64,000 bases of DNA from Saprospiraceae bacterium (GTDB lineage: Bacteria; Bacteroidota; Bacteroidia; Chitinophagales; Saprospiraceae), in contig JAHDES010000020.1 of assembly GCA_020628645.1 (NCBI GenBank), positions 33,005 through 97,004 on the forward strand, given 5' to 3'. The notes beneath the pieces were generated by a model. The model saw only the letters and a program-made list of their open reading frames with translations, was not told where the DNA came from and made no database searches. The position numbers and the translations under genes were made by a program. Shown piece after piece: positions 52,220 through 62,750 of this stretch (positions within the stretch are counted from its first letter, which is position 1; every line of letters starts with the position of its first letter).

Positions 52220-53335
52220 CTACCTCCCCAATCCTCGATCTCTATACCAAGGGTTTTTATAATAAGGTCGTGCACCTCCGTAAGGACATTTCATCTTCTG
52301 ACGCATACCGCCACTTTGACTTGGTTCTTTAATAGTACGAGGCGTTTGTAAAGTATAAACCATGGATAATTCTATAGCTCCAAAGCCACTGGTAGGAATA
52401 GTCGCTTTTGAAATTGTGGTATCATAACTGATGCCGATGCTCAAAGAATTGGCAAAATCCCATTTAGTTGATACAATTAAAGCATCGCCCCATCTTGACC
52501 AAGCTCCGATATTCCAATAAATGGATTTTTTATCTTGATTTTGTTTGGTGAATAAATGATTGAATCGTAAGTAACCACCCAATAATAATTCTTGATGTAC
52601 CAATTGCCGTGAATATTGAAAATCAGGTAGGATAGAAAAATTCTTCTTTCTAAAACTTATATCTGCACTTGCATGAAGCGTCATCTTTTGAAAAAGAAAT
52701 TCACTTTTGTCGCGGCTTATTTCGTTTGTTCCAACCACAGAACGTCCTTCATAAAAAGAGACACTTGGATTACTAATGTGGTCTAATTTTACGCCTCCGT
52801 ATAAAATCAAATATTTTTCGATATAGGCTAATACAATTCCTGTAGAATAATCATTCACCTTTAAACTAGGTTCTACATACATCTCCGCGCTAGGATCTTC
52901 CAAATGAATATTGGTATAATCAAATCGCTGTTGCATTTGCCCTGCTTGAAACCCCATTCGTAAATAAATATCTGCCTTGCGCCCTGGCACACGCCCCATA
53001 AACCGTTGATAGGATAAAGACAATGCCGTTAGCGTTGTTTGAAAGTCTAAATCTCCAGCTACATCATTGGATACAGTTAAGCCTAAGCCAAAAAAGCTTG
53101 CTCGGTTCTTCGTTTGAAATTTAGAATCTACCGAAAATGCTTGCGTTTTATAAGGAACAGGAATATCATCCCATTGTGAACGATAATTGGCTACCAATCG
53201 TACTTCTCCCCCAAATGCTCCTGTCAAGGCTGGATTCAACAATAAAGGCGCTGCATGAAACTGTGATAAATGAATATCTTGCGCGTTAATTTCTGTTATA
53301 AAAAATATGCTTATTAGAAGTAAAAAGTTTCTCAT
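52220..53335 (-). CDS. PorP/SprF-family type IX secretion outer membrane protein
   Basis: The 371-residue protein starts with a signal peptide (NFLLLISIFFITEINAQ) and has the family's opening DIHLSQFHAAPLLLNPALTG followed by a beta-barrel (RLVANYRSQWDDIP). PorP/SprF proteins are linked to SprB-like adhesins and bind type B C-terminal domains for attachment to the cell surface. It follows the giant gene by 235 bp on the same strand, as sprF follows sprB in Flavobacterium, and is probably its partner. Confidence 0.92.
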   Translation of the reverse strand: MRNFLLLISIFFITEINAQDIHLSQFHAAPLLLNPALTGAFGGEVRLVANYRSQWDDIPVPYKTQAFSVDSKFQTKNRASFFGLGLTVSNDVAGDLDFQTTLTALSLSYQRFMGRVPGRKADIYLRMGFQAGQMQQRFDYTNIHLEDPSAEMYVEPSLKVNDYSTGIVLAYIEKYLILYGGVKLDHISNPSVSFYEGRSVVGTNEISRDKSEFLFQKMTLHASADISFRKKNFSILPDFQYSRQLVHQELLLGGYLRFNHLFTKQNQDKKSIYWNIGAWSRWGDALIVSTKWDFANSLSIGISYDTTISKATIPTSGFGAIELSMVYTLQTPRTIKEPSQSGGMRQKMKCPYGGARPYYKNPWYRDRGLGR

Positions 53336-53570
53336 TGACTTAAATTGTATATTGTCTAATGATTATTTATGCTTTCGCGCGAGGCTAGGCTTTTATTGTC
53401 TAATGACTACTGCGCTCATAGCTAGGCTCTATTGATTGTCTATTTTATAATGACTATTGTTATTGTGCTGCTAGCGATTTTCATCTAAAATCTAGTTGTC
53501 TAATATCTCTTAATCATCCTACGTCCTAAGTTCTATAGCGAAGCGATCAAAAAGTCCTAAGTCTAAAAAA
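53336..53570. repeat. Direct repeats and AT-rich tract between the giant gene and the PorP/SprF gene
   Basis: Two blocks of the form GCTAGGCTyT..ATTGTCTA..AATGACTAyTG (about 53380-53413 and 53418-53459) are followed by TCTAAAATCTAG and TCTAATATCTCTTAAT-type words. No hairpin with T-run is seen. Confidence 0.5.
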
Positions 53571-56500
53571 TTATTTCAAAATCGTTACGTTTCCTTTTAC
53601 GACATACGGTTCGTTGCCATAGCAATAAGCTTTTATCATGTAGGCATAAACTCCTGGGTTAAGCTTTTCGCCTTTGTAGCGACCATACCAACGATCGTTA
53701 AAATTATCGGTCTCGTACACCAATTCTCCCCAGCGATTCCAAACGCGTAGGTATTCTAGACGATCTAAACCTTCATGTTCATAAATCCAAAAACCATCGT
53801 TCACACCATCCCCATTTGGCGTAATCGCATTCGGAATTTTCACTCGATCAGGTACACATTGATTGATGTATTCGATTAAGATTTGATCTTCGGCAGTACA
53901 GCCATTATTATCGGTAACTTGTACTTGATAGACATTACTGTATTGAACATTAGCGGTAGGATCGGGGCAATCAGCGCAACTCAATCCATCAGCGGGTGTC
54001 CAAGCATATTCAACCATTGGAGTCGCTTCTGTTTCGAGTTGTATAAATTCATCTCCCGGAACAGCAGTCGAAATCGAATCATTCAAAATATACACTTCTG
54101 GACCTTCCAAGATGGAGACAAACCAAGTATGCGTACTATCGCAACCATTTTCGCCAATAAAAATTTGCTCAATTTGCATTTCTTCGGCTATAATTGGATA
54201 ATACACTTCATTTAAGATCAAAGAATCTTCTTCACAAATATTGATGGCTTCTTCTGAATAGGTGGGTTCATTTACAAAAAGATGTACGGTATGCGTACTA
54301 TCACAACCCCATTGATTAGTGAATACATTTGTATATGTTCCAGCTTCGCTAACAAAATCTTCAAAAACAGAGATAGCTTCCCCTTCACAAATCGTAAAGC
54401 TTTCTTCGGTATTGATGGTAGAGGAGAAAAATACATAGGTACAATGTGTACTATCACAGCCATTTACATCAGAAAAGAGTTCACAATATTCGCCCGTTTG
54501 GGTGATCGTTTCGCCGAAAAGTGTCAAACTTTGTCTTTCACAAGCATTGAGCGTATCACGAATTAAATAAGGTGATAATACATACAACTGAATCTGATTA
54601 ACACTATCACAACCATTTTGATCGGTAAGGTTCTGAACATACAAACCTTCTAGAGATTCTTCATTGCCAAAAATAGTAGTTGTCTCTCCTTGACAAATGC
54701 TTTGTTCCTCATAATGAAAATAAGGTTCCAGTAGAATCAACTCGATAGTTGCGGTACTATCACAGCCATTGGAAGATGGAGATGTTTCTGTATAAATACC
54801 TGCGGTAGATTCTTCATTACCAAAAATTAGCGACGATTCACCTTCGCAAATTTCAACAATATCAAATGATGTACTATTTGATAGGACACTTAAATGAATG
54901 GTATGGGTACTATCACAACCCGATACAGCAACATAAGTTTGTGTATAATCTCCAGCTTCTGAAATCAATGTACCAAAGACATTGGCTAATCCTCCTGTAC
55001 AAATTTCGATGAAGCTTTCTTCCTCAATTTCAGGCGTAAAAATTGCGCTTACACAATGTGTACTATCACAACCATTGACCGTTGTAAATACTTCGCAATA
55101 TTCACCAGATTCTGTAATCGTTTGACCAAAAATAATTAAACTTTCGCCTTCACAAGTTTGAATTGTTTCATTCGTGTTTGCTGGTTCAAAAACATACAAT
55201 TGGATATGAGTTATACTATCACAACCATCTGCCGTTTGTAATTCTTGGATATATAAACCTTCTTGTGTTTCTGTATTTCCAAAAATCAAACTGGACTCTC
55301 CCTCACAAATGCTTCGTTCTTCATATTCAAAAAAGGCATCCAAAACAATAAGTTCTATCGTCGCCACACTATCACAGCCATTCGCGGATGTATACGATTC
55401 GCTATAAGTGCCAGATGTAGTTTCTTCATTGCCAAATATAGTAGCTGATGCTCCTGTGCAAATTTCAATGGTATTAAAAGATGAACTATTGGGCAATACA
55501 CTTAAATGAATCGTATGTGTACTATCACAGCCACTAGTTGAAGTAAAGGTTTGACTATAATTGCCAGCATCTGTGGTGGCTGTTCCAAAAATGTCTATCG
55601 TTTCTCCATCACAGATATTGATAAATTCTTCTGTTGAAAGTGTAGATAAAACACTCAAGCTAATCTGATGGGTACTATCGCAACCATTGACCGTAGAAAA
55701 AGTCTGACTAAAAAAGCCACTTTCTGTTTCGGTATTGCCAAAAATAGAAGCACTTTCTCCCTCACAAATCATGATTTCTTCGGTTGTTAAAATCGTATCG
55801 GAGACGATTAACTCAATTTGATGGGTGCTATCACAGGTATTCGCAGCCGTAAAGGTCATGGAATAAATTCCTGATTCCGTTTCCGTATTACCAAAGATAG
55901 ACGCACTTTCGCCTTGACAAATATTGATCACCTCGGTCGTAAAGAAGGTATCTAAAAGAATCAATTCTATTGTTGCTACACTATCACAGCCATTTGCGGA
56001 AGTATACGTTTGAGAATAAGTGCCTGAAGTTGTTTCTTCATTACCAAAAATAGAAACCGAAGTACCCTGACAAATTTCGATGGTATCAAAAGACGAACTA
56101 TTGGGTAACACACTCAAATAAATTGTATGCGTACTATCACAACCGCTAGTAGATGTAAACGTTTGACTATAATCGCCTGCATCTGTAGTGGGTGTTCCAA
56201 AAATGTCTACGGTTTCTCCATCACAGATATTGATAAATTCTTCCGTTGCAAGTGTAGATAAAACACTCAAGCTAATCTGATGGGTACTATCACAACCATT
56301 GACTGTAGAAAAAGTCTGACTAAAAAAGCCACTTTCTGTTTCGGTGTTGCCAAAAACAGTCGTACTTTCTCCTGCACAGATCATGATTTCCTCTGTCGTT
56401 AAAATGGTATCGGAGACGATTAACTCAATTTGATGCGTACTATCACAGGTATTGGCAGCCGTAAAGGTCATGGAATAAATTCCTGATTCCGTTTCCGTGT

Positions 56501-59500
56501 TACCAAAAATAGAAACACTTTCTCCTTGACAGATATTAATGACTTCGGTTGTATAGAAGGTATCTAAAACTGTTAGATTTAAACAAGCAGTACTATCACA
56601 GCCATTTATTGCAGTGAAATCTTCGCACCAAGTACCTGTAGTTGTATAATCCACTCCTGCAAAAGAATAACTTTCTCCTGCACAAATGGTAATATTTTCG
56701 GTAGTAGAATAAGTTGGAAGAATAGTAATATCAAGCGATTCCGTTTGACTACATGACCCATCTGAAATAGTTAATGAATAACTCATAGAAGTCGTTGCTG
56801 TCAAACTAGGATTTGGGCAATCATCACAAGATAAATTGGTAGATGGTGTCCATTCATAGCCAACATTGGATGTTGTAATTATGCTATCTGTTGCACTATC
56901 GAATGCATTTAAAGTCAAGACTGTTCCAGCACAAACACTAGTATCTTGTAGATAAAAATCTGCCACACTCGTTGCCGAAATAAAAACAGTATCTGTCGTG
57001 ATACAACCCGCTGGCACTAAACCATGAATTACTAAAGTATCAATTGAATTATCAATAGTAAGGCTCGTTATATCTTCTGCTAAAAGGGTATCGGTATGTG
57101 TCCACCAGATCGAATCTAAAGGAGTCGTTACATTAATCGTCCAAGTTTCACCATCACATAAAGTGGTATCAATAGTCGCCACTAAATCATCAATTAAATA
57201 TGCCGTTACATTGAAATCATAAACTTGCATACAACCTGAAAGACGTGATTCTTCTAAGGTATAGGTAGCCGTTATTGGGTTACTACCATTGGGTAAAGTA
57301 ATCGTAGTTGTTGCACAGTTATCACAGTCGATACCAGCATCATCTTGCCAATTGTAGGTATAAGCATCTTGCGCTACGACGCCTAAATCAATGGTATTCG
57401 TTCCACAAAACAAAGTATCTGTAACGATGGTCGTCGTAATAGGAAGTTCTATGATGGCAGCATCTGTTCCACAATCACAATGTTTATTGGGGTCAATAAC
57501 TGCCATTAAGTTACAAGAAGGATAAGGCGTCGATAAATTCAAACTTCCATTTATTAGGAAAGTAGAATCGGGCAATAAATTATCCATATACAATATACTA
57601 TCTACAAATACATCTCCTTCTGACAGATCACCACTGTAATCCACATCAAAATAATAATCTATAATCACAGGATTTCCTGCCGTTGCAATATTTCCTGTAT
57701 TTTCTACCTCAATAGAATAATCCACTGTACTATTTCCAAGATCAAGCGTTCCATCAAAATCAAGAATTGTAAAGGCTGGATTATCTAATAAGAAAGATTC
57801 AAAATCACTTCCCGTCTCAATATCTACGGTACAAGGCTGATTGGTGGTTACACAAATTAAATCGGCGGGGCGTACTGTTTGCGCCAAGAAAATATCCGTT
57901 ACACAGGTATATGAGTTTTCTAATTGCGTATCAAAAGTCAAGACAATATTTCCAAAAGTAAATCCAATCGGTAATTGCCAAGATAAATGATAATGACTAT
58001 TAATTAGTTGAATCGTGGGCTCGCCTAAACTTGCATTTTGAATACCCGTAAATGAGTTTGGAATGTAAGAAACGCCACTTGGTAAAGTCACAAATAAACT
58101 ATCACCTTCTAAAACGGGAACGAAACTTCCTTTAGATATATTCACCAAAACAGGAATTTCATCCGCGCAATTGCTTATACTTCCTAGGGTCAAATCAACC
58201 GTTGTTGTATAAGGCGTACTTGCTCCATTGATATTGATTGGATCACCAGCTCGTGCAACAGAATTTTCTGCTTCTGCACAACGATTTTCATGGGTTGTAT
58301 TAAAAACGAGGTAAGAATTGACTACAATATCACAATTAGAGACTAATTTGAATCGGATATAAAAGGTATTATCTGGAAAATCTAAAATACCTGCCAATCC
58401 ATTTGCACCAATGGTAGCTTCTATAGCTGAAATATTCCATTGCCAAAAGCCTGTAACAGCATTATAAGTAGGATCAGGAATATTGACAAAAGACGTATTG
58501 TTTCGATAAGATAATTGCACCGTTCCAGAAGCAATCGCTAATCCAGGTGGAATATAGGTTTGGAAAAAGACATCATAAGCGGTTGCTTTATCGGCATTGT
58601 ACACACGAATGGTATGATAATCAATGGTATCACATAGGTCTGTTCCTCCTACAGGACTTTCTATATCTAATTCTAATTCGGGGAACTCAGGAACGACACT
58701 TAAAAAAGCCATATCATCTTCACAAACTTCTTCTCCATTTCCTGTAAAAGTTTCACAACCCCAACCATATCTTAGCGCCAAAGTTTCTAGTTCACAACTG
58801 TTATATTTCCCATCTAATTGTAAATAAATAGTATTTCCAGCAGCAATACTGTCCAGTTGGAAAATGCCATTTGTGGCTTGAAGGGTATCATCATTAACTA
58901 AATAAATGATTTCAAAATCTGACAATGAACTCGAACCAGGAATTACCTCCACCCAAACATTGTACATATCCGTTTGGCTCGATAGATTAGTCAAATCAAA
59001 TAACCAAGATACATCCTCATTAAAACTCGTAATGGTTTGTGCATTAGCTGCAAATTCTATCTGAGGTTTAAAGACTGTTTTGGTCGCAGAACGCTCAATG
59101 GTATATAAAGTATCGCCTACACTTTGTGTCAAAGCGCCATTTCTTCTTAAATATTGATCCAGTTTTGGTTCGTTGAATATGTAAGTTGCATCGTAGGTAA
59201 CTTCTGTTTCATATTGAAACTCACCTGCTGCATTACACACTGCTTGTGCTTCATGATTTAATAAAATGACGTATTCTTCATCTGGAATGTGCCCTCCATC
59301 CATATTGTTTTGATAATGGGTCAAGATATCATACATTACTTCGCCATTAGAAATAGAACTCGGAACAATCTGAGAACTATAGGTAGGATTAAAATTAATA
59401 TCCGCAAATTGCAATTCTCTTGGATTCCATGTGCTTTCAATATCCGTATCAAAATAGAATGTCCCTGCTGAAAACAATCCAAAATTTCGATATTCCCAAG

Positions 59501-62012
59501 GAAAGAAATTATGTTCTCCTCCAATGTGTTGACTCATGGTCATGAGGCGATCATCATAAGCACATACAGCGAAATCACCCGGTAAATCAATACTGATCAA
59601 AAAACCTGTGATTTCCATTTCCCGAAAGAAGGCAGAACAAACATTTTCAGCTACACCCCCAGAAGTATTATTAATCCCTGCATGGGGCGTCGCTGTGATT
59701 TCATCTAAGCGTTGGACTGGATGGAAACGTCCTTGTCGAACTACATATTGATTTTCTAAAAGCAAAGAATCACCTCCTTCAAAGGAGAAACCATTCGGTA
59801 AATTAGCCCCCAAACTATTTAAAGTACTTACATTGATATCATAGGTATAAATAAGGGTATCTTGGTTGCCATTCTCTAAATGCTGTGTGGTATAAGGAAT
59901 GTTTTCTACAATATATTTTGCGCCCGTACTTATATCAACATAAGTCAACACAGCACTATGAGAAGTGATTCCAATTGGAGAAACGAGGTAGGTATTATTG
60001 TTCATATTTGTTCCATTATGAATGGTAGTTTGAACAAAACCTTCTGTCATATTACTATGTCCTAAGGTTCCAACAATTGCAGGAATACGTTCATAAATTG
60101 TATCTCCCGTAATGGCTCGATCTTTTCGTACCAAATCTAAATTAATAGAATCTACTGCATCTGGAACTCGGTCATTATCATTATCTGCTTGACCAAAATT
60201 AGAACGTTCAAATGTATAATCGTAAATACAAATATTCCCAATCGAATCAGGCACCACATCACATACTACCGTAAATAATTCAGACAATGCACATGGATTA
60301 ATCCCACAACTTCCATCGGTTGGGCAATCATCACTCAAGTATAAACGTGTATCTACCTCAATCGAATGAATCTCTACGGCAATATTATCATCGCTACAAG
60401 AAACCAATCCATTTAGAATAAGAAATTCATCAACATTTGTCAATGGTAAATCATAGAATAGGACTAAGCTATCCGTATCTGGATCATAGGTATACGACGT
60501 AGGAGCTTCTCCTCCTAAAAGGTTCAATGAAGATACATCGCCATCCCAAGTGATACGATCCGTCATATCAAAAATGATTTGTAAAAATCCTTCTGGTTGA
60601 GTCAACAAACCAGAATGTACTTCATAATAAAAGTCCAATGTATCTCCTTCATTGATGCTACTTGCACCTGTGTATAAATTATGGCTAAAGCTTTCGATAT
60701 TATCAGATAGCGATAAAACACCTTCTATTTCTTGATCTTCAGGACAACCTTCAAAATAACTATAATTATAGTACCATCCACTTACCAAATCATTACAATA
60801 AGGTACACAGAAATACATGTCCCATTCAATAATTACCGTTGCTCCCGGTGGTATTAAAGGGAAAAGCAAACTTACTCCTTCTTCGCTCGCAATAGGCGCA
60901 AGACAAGCCACCAAATCAGGCGGTGTAACAGGATTAGAAGCCACAATTGAAATAGGTGTTGCCACACTATCTATCATCGCCGTAAAGCTTGAAGGATCAA
61001 TACCACTAATAGAATCTACGCTTGAAATGTGAAAAGTCAAATCAATGGCATCAGCATCTCCTAAATTTTGAATCGTCATACGTTGCTTAGTAGGTGTATC
61101 TCCACAATAGCAGTCATCGTGCTGTGGACCAGACATAAATAATAAATCGGGTGCTGCAAGATTAGGATCAACGATTAGATTTCCAAATGCTTCATCTGTT
61201 TGACAAATTTCGCCATTACAACCCCAAGAAGTAGAAAATTCAGAGAAGCCATTTTCACAAGAAGTCACTACGATTTCTTCTGTAATAATGATGGATTCAT
61301 TGCTTTCAAAAAGACTATCTCCATCACCAAACAATTGAAAATCTGTTGCGCCTAATTGGATCGTATAGATCGTATCATTTTGGTTGGTAATCGTTCCAAT
61401 TTGAACGCCATTGATAATAATACTACCGTTGGATTCATTGGTGAATTCAAAATTTTCGAGTGTTCCTAAGCGCGTATTTTGTATTGTGATGGTACGCGTA
61501 ATGGTATCTCCCATGGAGACAATTTGGTTTTGTGGACTGATGTCAGTAATCACTAATAAGGGGGTTAAAACGGGATAAGGGTTTGTGTTTATTGTGGTAG
61601 CATTAGAACCACTATGATCTGCCGTGAACGAATTAGTAAAAATGACACCCGTATTAATTTCGTCATAGGCTTCACAAGGCGCTTCTAATAAAAGGTAAAA
61701 ATCGTAAGATTCGCCAGATGCAATATCTGGAAGGTTAAAATGAGGTTGATTAAAATTCGTTGAGGTATTGGTAAGAAGAGGTTGAACAGAATTATCTGAA
61801 TAATAAATCCCTGTCGCTAGATTTACTTGCACATTGATACCTGTTAAGGTTGTACTCGCAATATTCGTAATACTTAGAAATAAAGTATCCGATCCACAGA
61901 CTTCCAAAGAATCTGGGTTGGTGTAACTAATCGAAAAATCGTCTTGGGCAGATAAGGCAAAAGCTGTCCCTATCCAAACCAGTACGCTTAGTACAAGTTG
62001 GCGCAAATACAT
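53571..62012 (-). CDS. Giant secreted repeat adhesin-like protein with T9SS type B domain
   Basis: The 2813-residue protein has a signal peptide (QLVLSVLVWIGTAFALSAQ) and a long N-terminal half (to about residue 1760) of DUF11/CARDB-like beta domains that carry scattered Cys. Next follow 17 tandem units of about 51 residues (54105-56715), each of the form ICxGES..IFGNxE..G.Y...F...NGCDSTH.I.L.V. The C-terminus is a PKD-like unit and the gliding-associated type B domain (KIPNAITPNGDGVNDGFWIY, LRVWNRWGELVYE, GRYKGEKLNPGVYAYM, VKGNVTILK). It should be exported by the type IX system and shown on the surface with the PorP/SprF partner downstream. Two conserved Cys in most units suggest disulfides. 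It is the largest gene in the window. Confidence 0.9.
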   Translation of the reverse strand: MYLRQLVLSVLVWIGTAFALSAQDDFSISYTNPDSLEVCGSDTLFLSITNIASTTLTGINVQVNLATGIYYSDNSVQPLLTNTSTNFNQPHFNLPDIASGESYDFYLLLEAPCEAYDEINTGVIFTNSFTADHSGSNATTINTNPYPVLTPLLVITDISPQNQIVSMGDTITRTITIQNTRLGTLENFEFTNESNGSIIINGVQIGTITNQNDTIYTIQLGATDFQLFGDGDSLFESNESIIITEEIVVTSCENGFSEFSTSWGCNGEICQTDEAFGNLIVDPNLAAPDLLFMSGPQHDDCYCGDTPTKQRMTIQNLGDADAIDLTFHISSVDSISGIDPSSFTAMIDSVATPISIVASNPVTPPDLVACLAPIASEEGVSLLFPLIPPGATVIIEWDMYFCVPYCNDLVSGWYYNYSYFEGCPEDQEIEGVLSLSDNIESFSHNLYTGASSINEGDTLDFYYEVHSGLLTQPEGFLQIIFDMTDRITWDGDVSSLNLLGGEAPTSYTYDPDTDSLVLFYDLPLTNVDEFLILNGLVSCSDDNIAVEIHSIEVDTRLYLSDDCPTDGSCGINPCALSELFTVVCDVVPDSIGNICIYDYTFERSNFGQADNDNDRVPDAVDSINLDLVRKDRAITGDTIYERIPAIVGTLGHSNMTEGFVQTTIHNGTNMNNNTYLVSPIGITSHSAVLTYVDISTGAKYIVENIPYTTQHLENGNQDTLIYTYDINVSTLNSLGANLPNGFSFEGGDSLLLENQYVVRQGRFHPVQRLDEITATPHAGINNTSGGVAENVCSAFFREMEITGFLISIDLPGDFAVCAYDDRLMTMSQHIGGEHNFFPWEYRNFGLFSAGTFYFDTDIESTWNPRELQFADINFNPTYSSQIVPSSISNGEVMYDILTHYQNNMDGGHIPDEEYVILLNHEAQAVCNAAGEFQYETEVTYDATYIFNEPKLDQYLRRNGALTQSVGDTLYTIERSATKTVFKPQIEFAANAQTITSFNEDVSWLFDLTNLSSQTDMYNVWVEVIPGSSSLSDFEIIYLVNDDTLQATNGIFQLDSIAAGNTIYLQLDGKYNSCELETLALRYGWGCETFTGNGEEVCEDDMAFLSVVPEFPELELDIESPVGGTDLCDTIDYHTIRVYNADKATAYDVFFQTYIPPGLAIASGTVQLSYRNNTSFVNIPDPTYNAVTGFWQWNISAIEATIGANGLAGILDFPDNTFYIRFKLVSNCDIVVNSYLVFNTTHENRCAEAENSVARAGDPININGASTPYTTTVDLTLGSISNCADEIPVLVNISKGSFVPVLEGDSLFVTLPSGVSYIPNSFTGIQNASLGEPTIQLINSHYHLSWQLPIGFTFGNIVLTFDTQLENSYTCVTDIFLAQTVRPADLICVTTNQPCTVDIETGSDFESFLLDNPAFTILDFDGTLDLGNSTVDYSIEVENTGNIATAGNPVIIDYYFDVDYSGDLSEGDVFVDSILYMDNLLPDSTFLINGSLNLSTPYPSCNLMAVIDPNKHCDCGTDAAIIELPITTTIVTDTLFCGTNTIDLGVVAQDAYTYNWQDDAGIDCDNCATTTITLPNGSNPITATYTLEESRLSGCMQVYDFNVTAYLIDDLVATIDTTLCDGETWTINVTTPLDSIWWTHTDTLLAEDITSLTIDNSIDTLVIHGLVPAGCITTDTVFISATSVADFYLQDTSVCAGTVLTLNAFDSATDSIITTSNVGYEWTPSTNLSCDDCPNPSLTATTSMSYSLTISDGSCSQTESLDITILPTYSTTENITICAGESYSFAGVDYTTTGTWCEDFTAINGCDSTACLNLTVLDTFYTTEVINICQGESVSIFGNTETESGIYSMTFTAANTCDSTHQIELIVSDTILTTEEIMICAGESTTVFGNTETESGFFSQTFSTVNGCDSTHQISLSVLSTLATEEFINICDGETVDIFGTPTTDAGDYSQTFTSTSGCDSTHTIYLSVLPNSSSFDTIEICQGTSVSIFGNEETTSGTYSQTYTSANGCDSVATIELILLDTFFTTEVINICQGESASIFGNTETESGIYSMTFTAANTCDSTHQIELIVSDTILTTEEIMICEGESASIFGNTETESGFFSQTFSTVNGCDSTHQISLSVLSTLSTEEFINICDGETIDIFGTATTDAGNYSQTFTSTSGCDSTHTIHLSVLPNSSSFNTIEICTGASATIFGNEETTSGTYSESYTSANGCDSVATIELIVLDAFFEYEERSICEGESSLIFGNTETQEGLYIQELQTADGCDSITHIQLYVFEPANTNETIQTCEGESLIIFGQTITESGEYCEVFTTVNGCDSTHCVSAIFTPEIEEESFIEICTGGLANVFGTLISEAGDYTQTYVAVSGCDSTHTIHLSVLSNSTSFDIVEICEGESSLIFGNEESTAGIYTETSPSSNGCDSTATIELILLEPYFHYEEQSICQGETTTIFGNEESLEGLYVQNLTDQNGCDSVNQIQLYVLSPYLIRDTLNACERQSLTLFGETITQTGEYCELFSDVNGCDSTHCTYVFFSSTINTEESFTICEGEAISVFEDFVSEAGTYTNVFTNQWGCDSTHTVHLFVNEPTYSEEAINICEEDSLILNEVYYPIIAEEMQIEQIFIGENGCDSTHTWFVSILEGPEVYILNDSISTAVPGDEFIQLETEATPMVEYAWTPADGLSCADCPDPTANVQYSNVYQVQVTDNNGCTAEDQILIEYINQCVPDRVKIPNAITPNGDGVNDGFWIYEHEGLDRLEYLRVWNRWGELVYETDNFNDRWYGRYKGEKLNPGVYAYMIKAYCYGNEPYVVKGNVTILK
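54105..56715 (-). repeat. 17 tandem 153 bp units with a four-unit higher-order period
   Basis: Units 2-5 (55947-56558) and 6-9 (55335-55946) are 612 bp apart and almost identical, whereas units 10-13 and 14-17 follow the same four-type order but are much more diverged. This implies repeated duplication of four-unit blocks, the last one recent. Confidence 0.9.
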
Positions 62013-62180
62013 TGAGATCAGGGTTTGAAATGTCTTAAAATGACATTCTTGGGTTAAATAAACCGCTAGTGGAAGAAATAATCAGGATATTTTTTCACTT
62101 ATAAAAAGTGAACTAACTAATAGGTAAGGTGAAGGGGATTTTGCTAGAATTATGTTTGGGTGAGCTTATACCGCTCTGAA

Positions 62181-62240
62181 AAAATCATTTCGTATCTAAT
62201 TTATACCATATTGAATATAATTTACGAAATCACTTATTCA
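62181..62240. repeat. Dispersed element B, short copy (B2)
   Basis: The 27-base left end (AAAATCATTTCG..., 62181-62207) and the 21-base right end (62220-62240) correspond to those of B1 at 25100-25252; only 12 bp lie between them here. The ends are partly complementary to each other. Confidence 0.7.
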
Positions 62241-62669
62241 GTATTATTTGTTTGTTCAAATGTACATGCTTCTATAGATAGGTGGACATGATTTGTTTAA
62301 AATTTGTGACAATGGCTGAACAATTTATGACAGAAAATAGATTTTATATATATTATAACACTGTAGGTGCAAATTCTAGTCATTTGTAGTATATTCAGTT
62401 TTTTATATAGTATAACAATTTCTAATCTTTCTAATAATTGGAAACTAAAAAGTCTAAATTAATTAAATTTGTTGGTTTATATCGGAAGAAAACATTCGTA
62501 TTATTTACGAAAAAGCGTCACAAAAATTAGAGCTAAAATTTTAAATTTATCTTGAAATCTATCTCTGAATACATAATTGAATCTTTCAGTACAGATTATA
62601 TTTTCTACAAACGAAAAAAAAAGTTGTTATAAAGCTGTTAAGTCGATTAATAGACTAGGTTTTTAGGAT

Positions 62670-62691
62670 AGGTTTGTCGAAATTATTCGAC
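62670..62691 (+). repeat. Dispersed palindrome P6
   Basis: GTCGAA-ATTA-TTCGAC (62676-62691), preceded by TAGGTTT-like sequence, 59 bp before the propeller gene start. The flank AGATTGAATTATTAACTGTT resembles those of P4 and P5. Confidence 0.6.
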
Positions 62692-62750
62692 GGCAACCAT
62701 AATTAGATTGAATTATTAACTGTTTCGCTGTATAAATTTATCTCTTTTCT

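Larger units (their letters stand above)
62013..62750. other. Intergenic region between divergent genes
   Basis: In these 738 bases there is no gene I can support. It contains element B2 (62181-62240) and palindrome P6 (62676-62691), and otherwise AT-rich DNA. Promoters of the giant gene and the propeller gene must lie here. Confidence 0.6.

Noticed and set aside
54105..56715. Regularly spaced repeats that could suggest a CRISPR array
   Set aside because: The 153 bp period is in frame within a long coding sequence with no constant short repeat and unique spacers.
62013..62750. Possible tRNA or small structured RNA in the large divergent gap
   Set aside because: Reading both strands gave no cloverleaf-like stems or CCA end; only elements B2 and P6 stand out.
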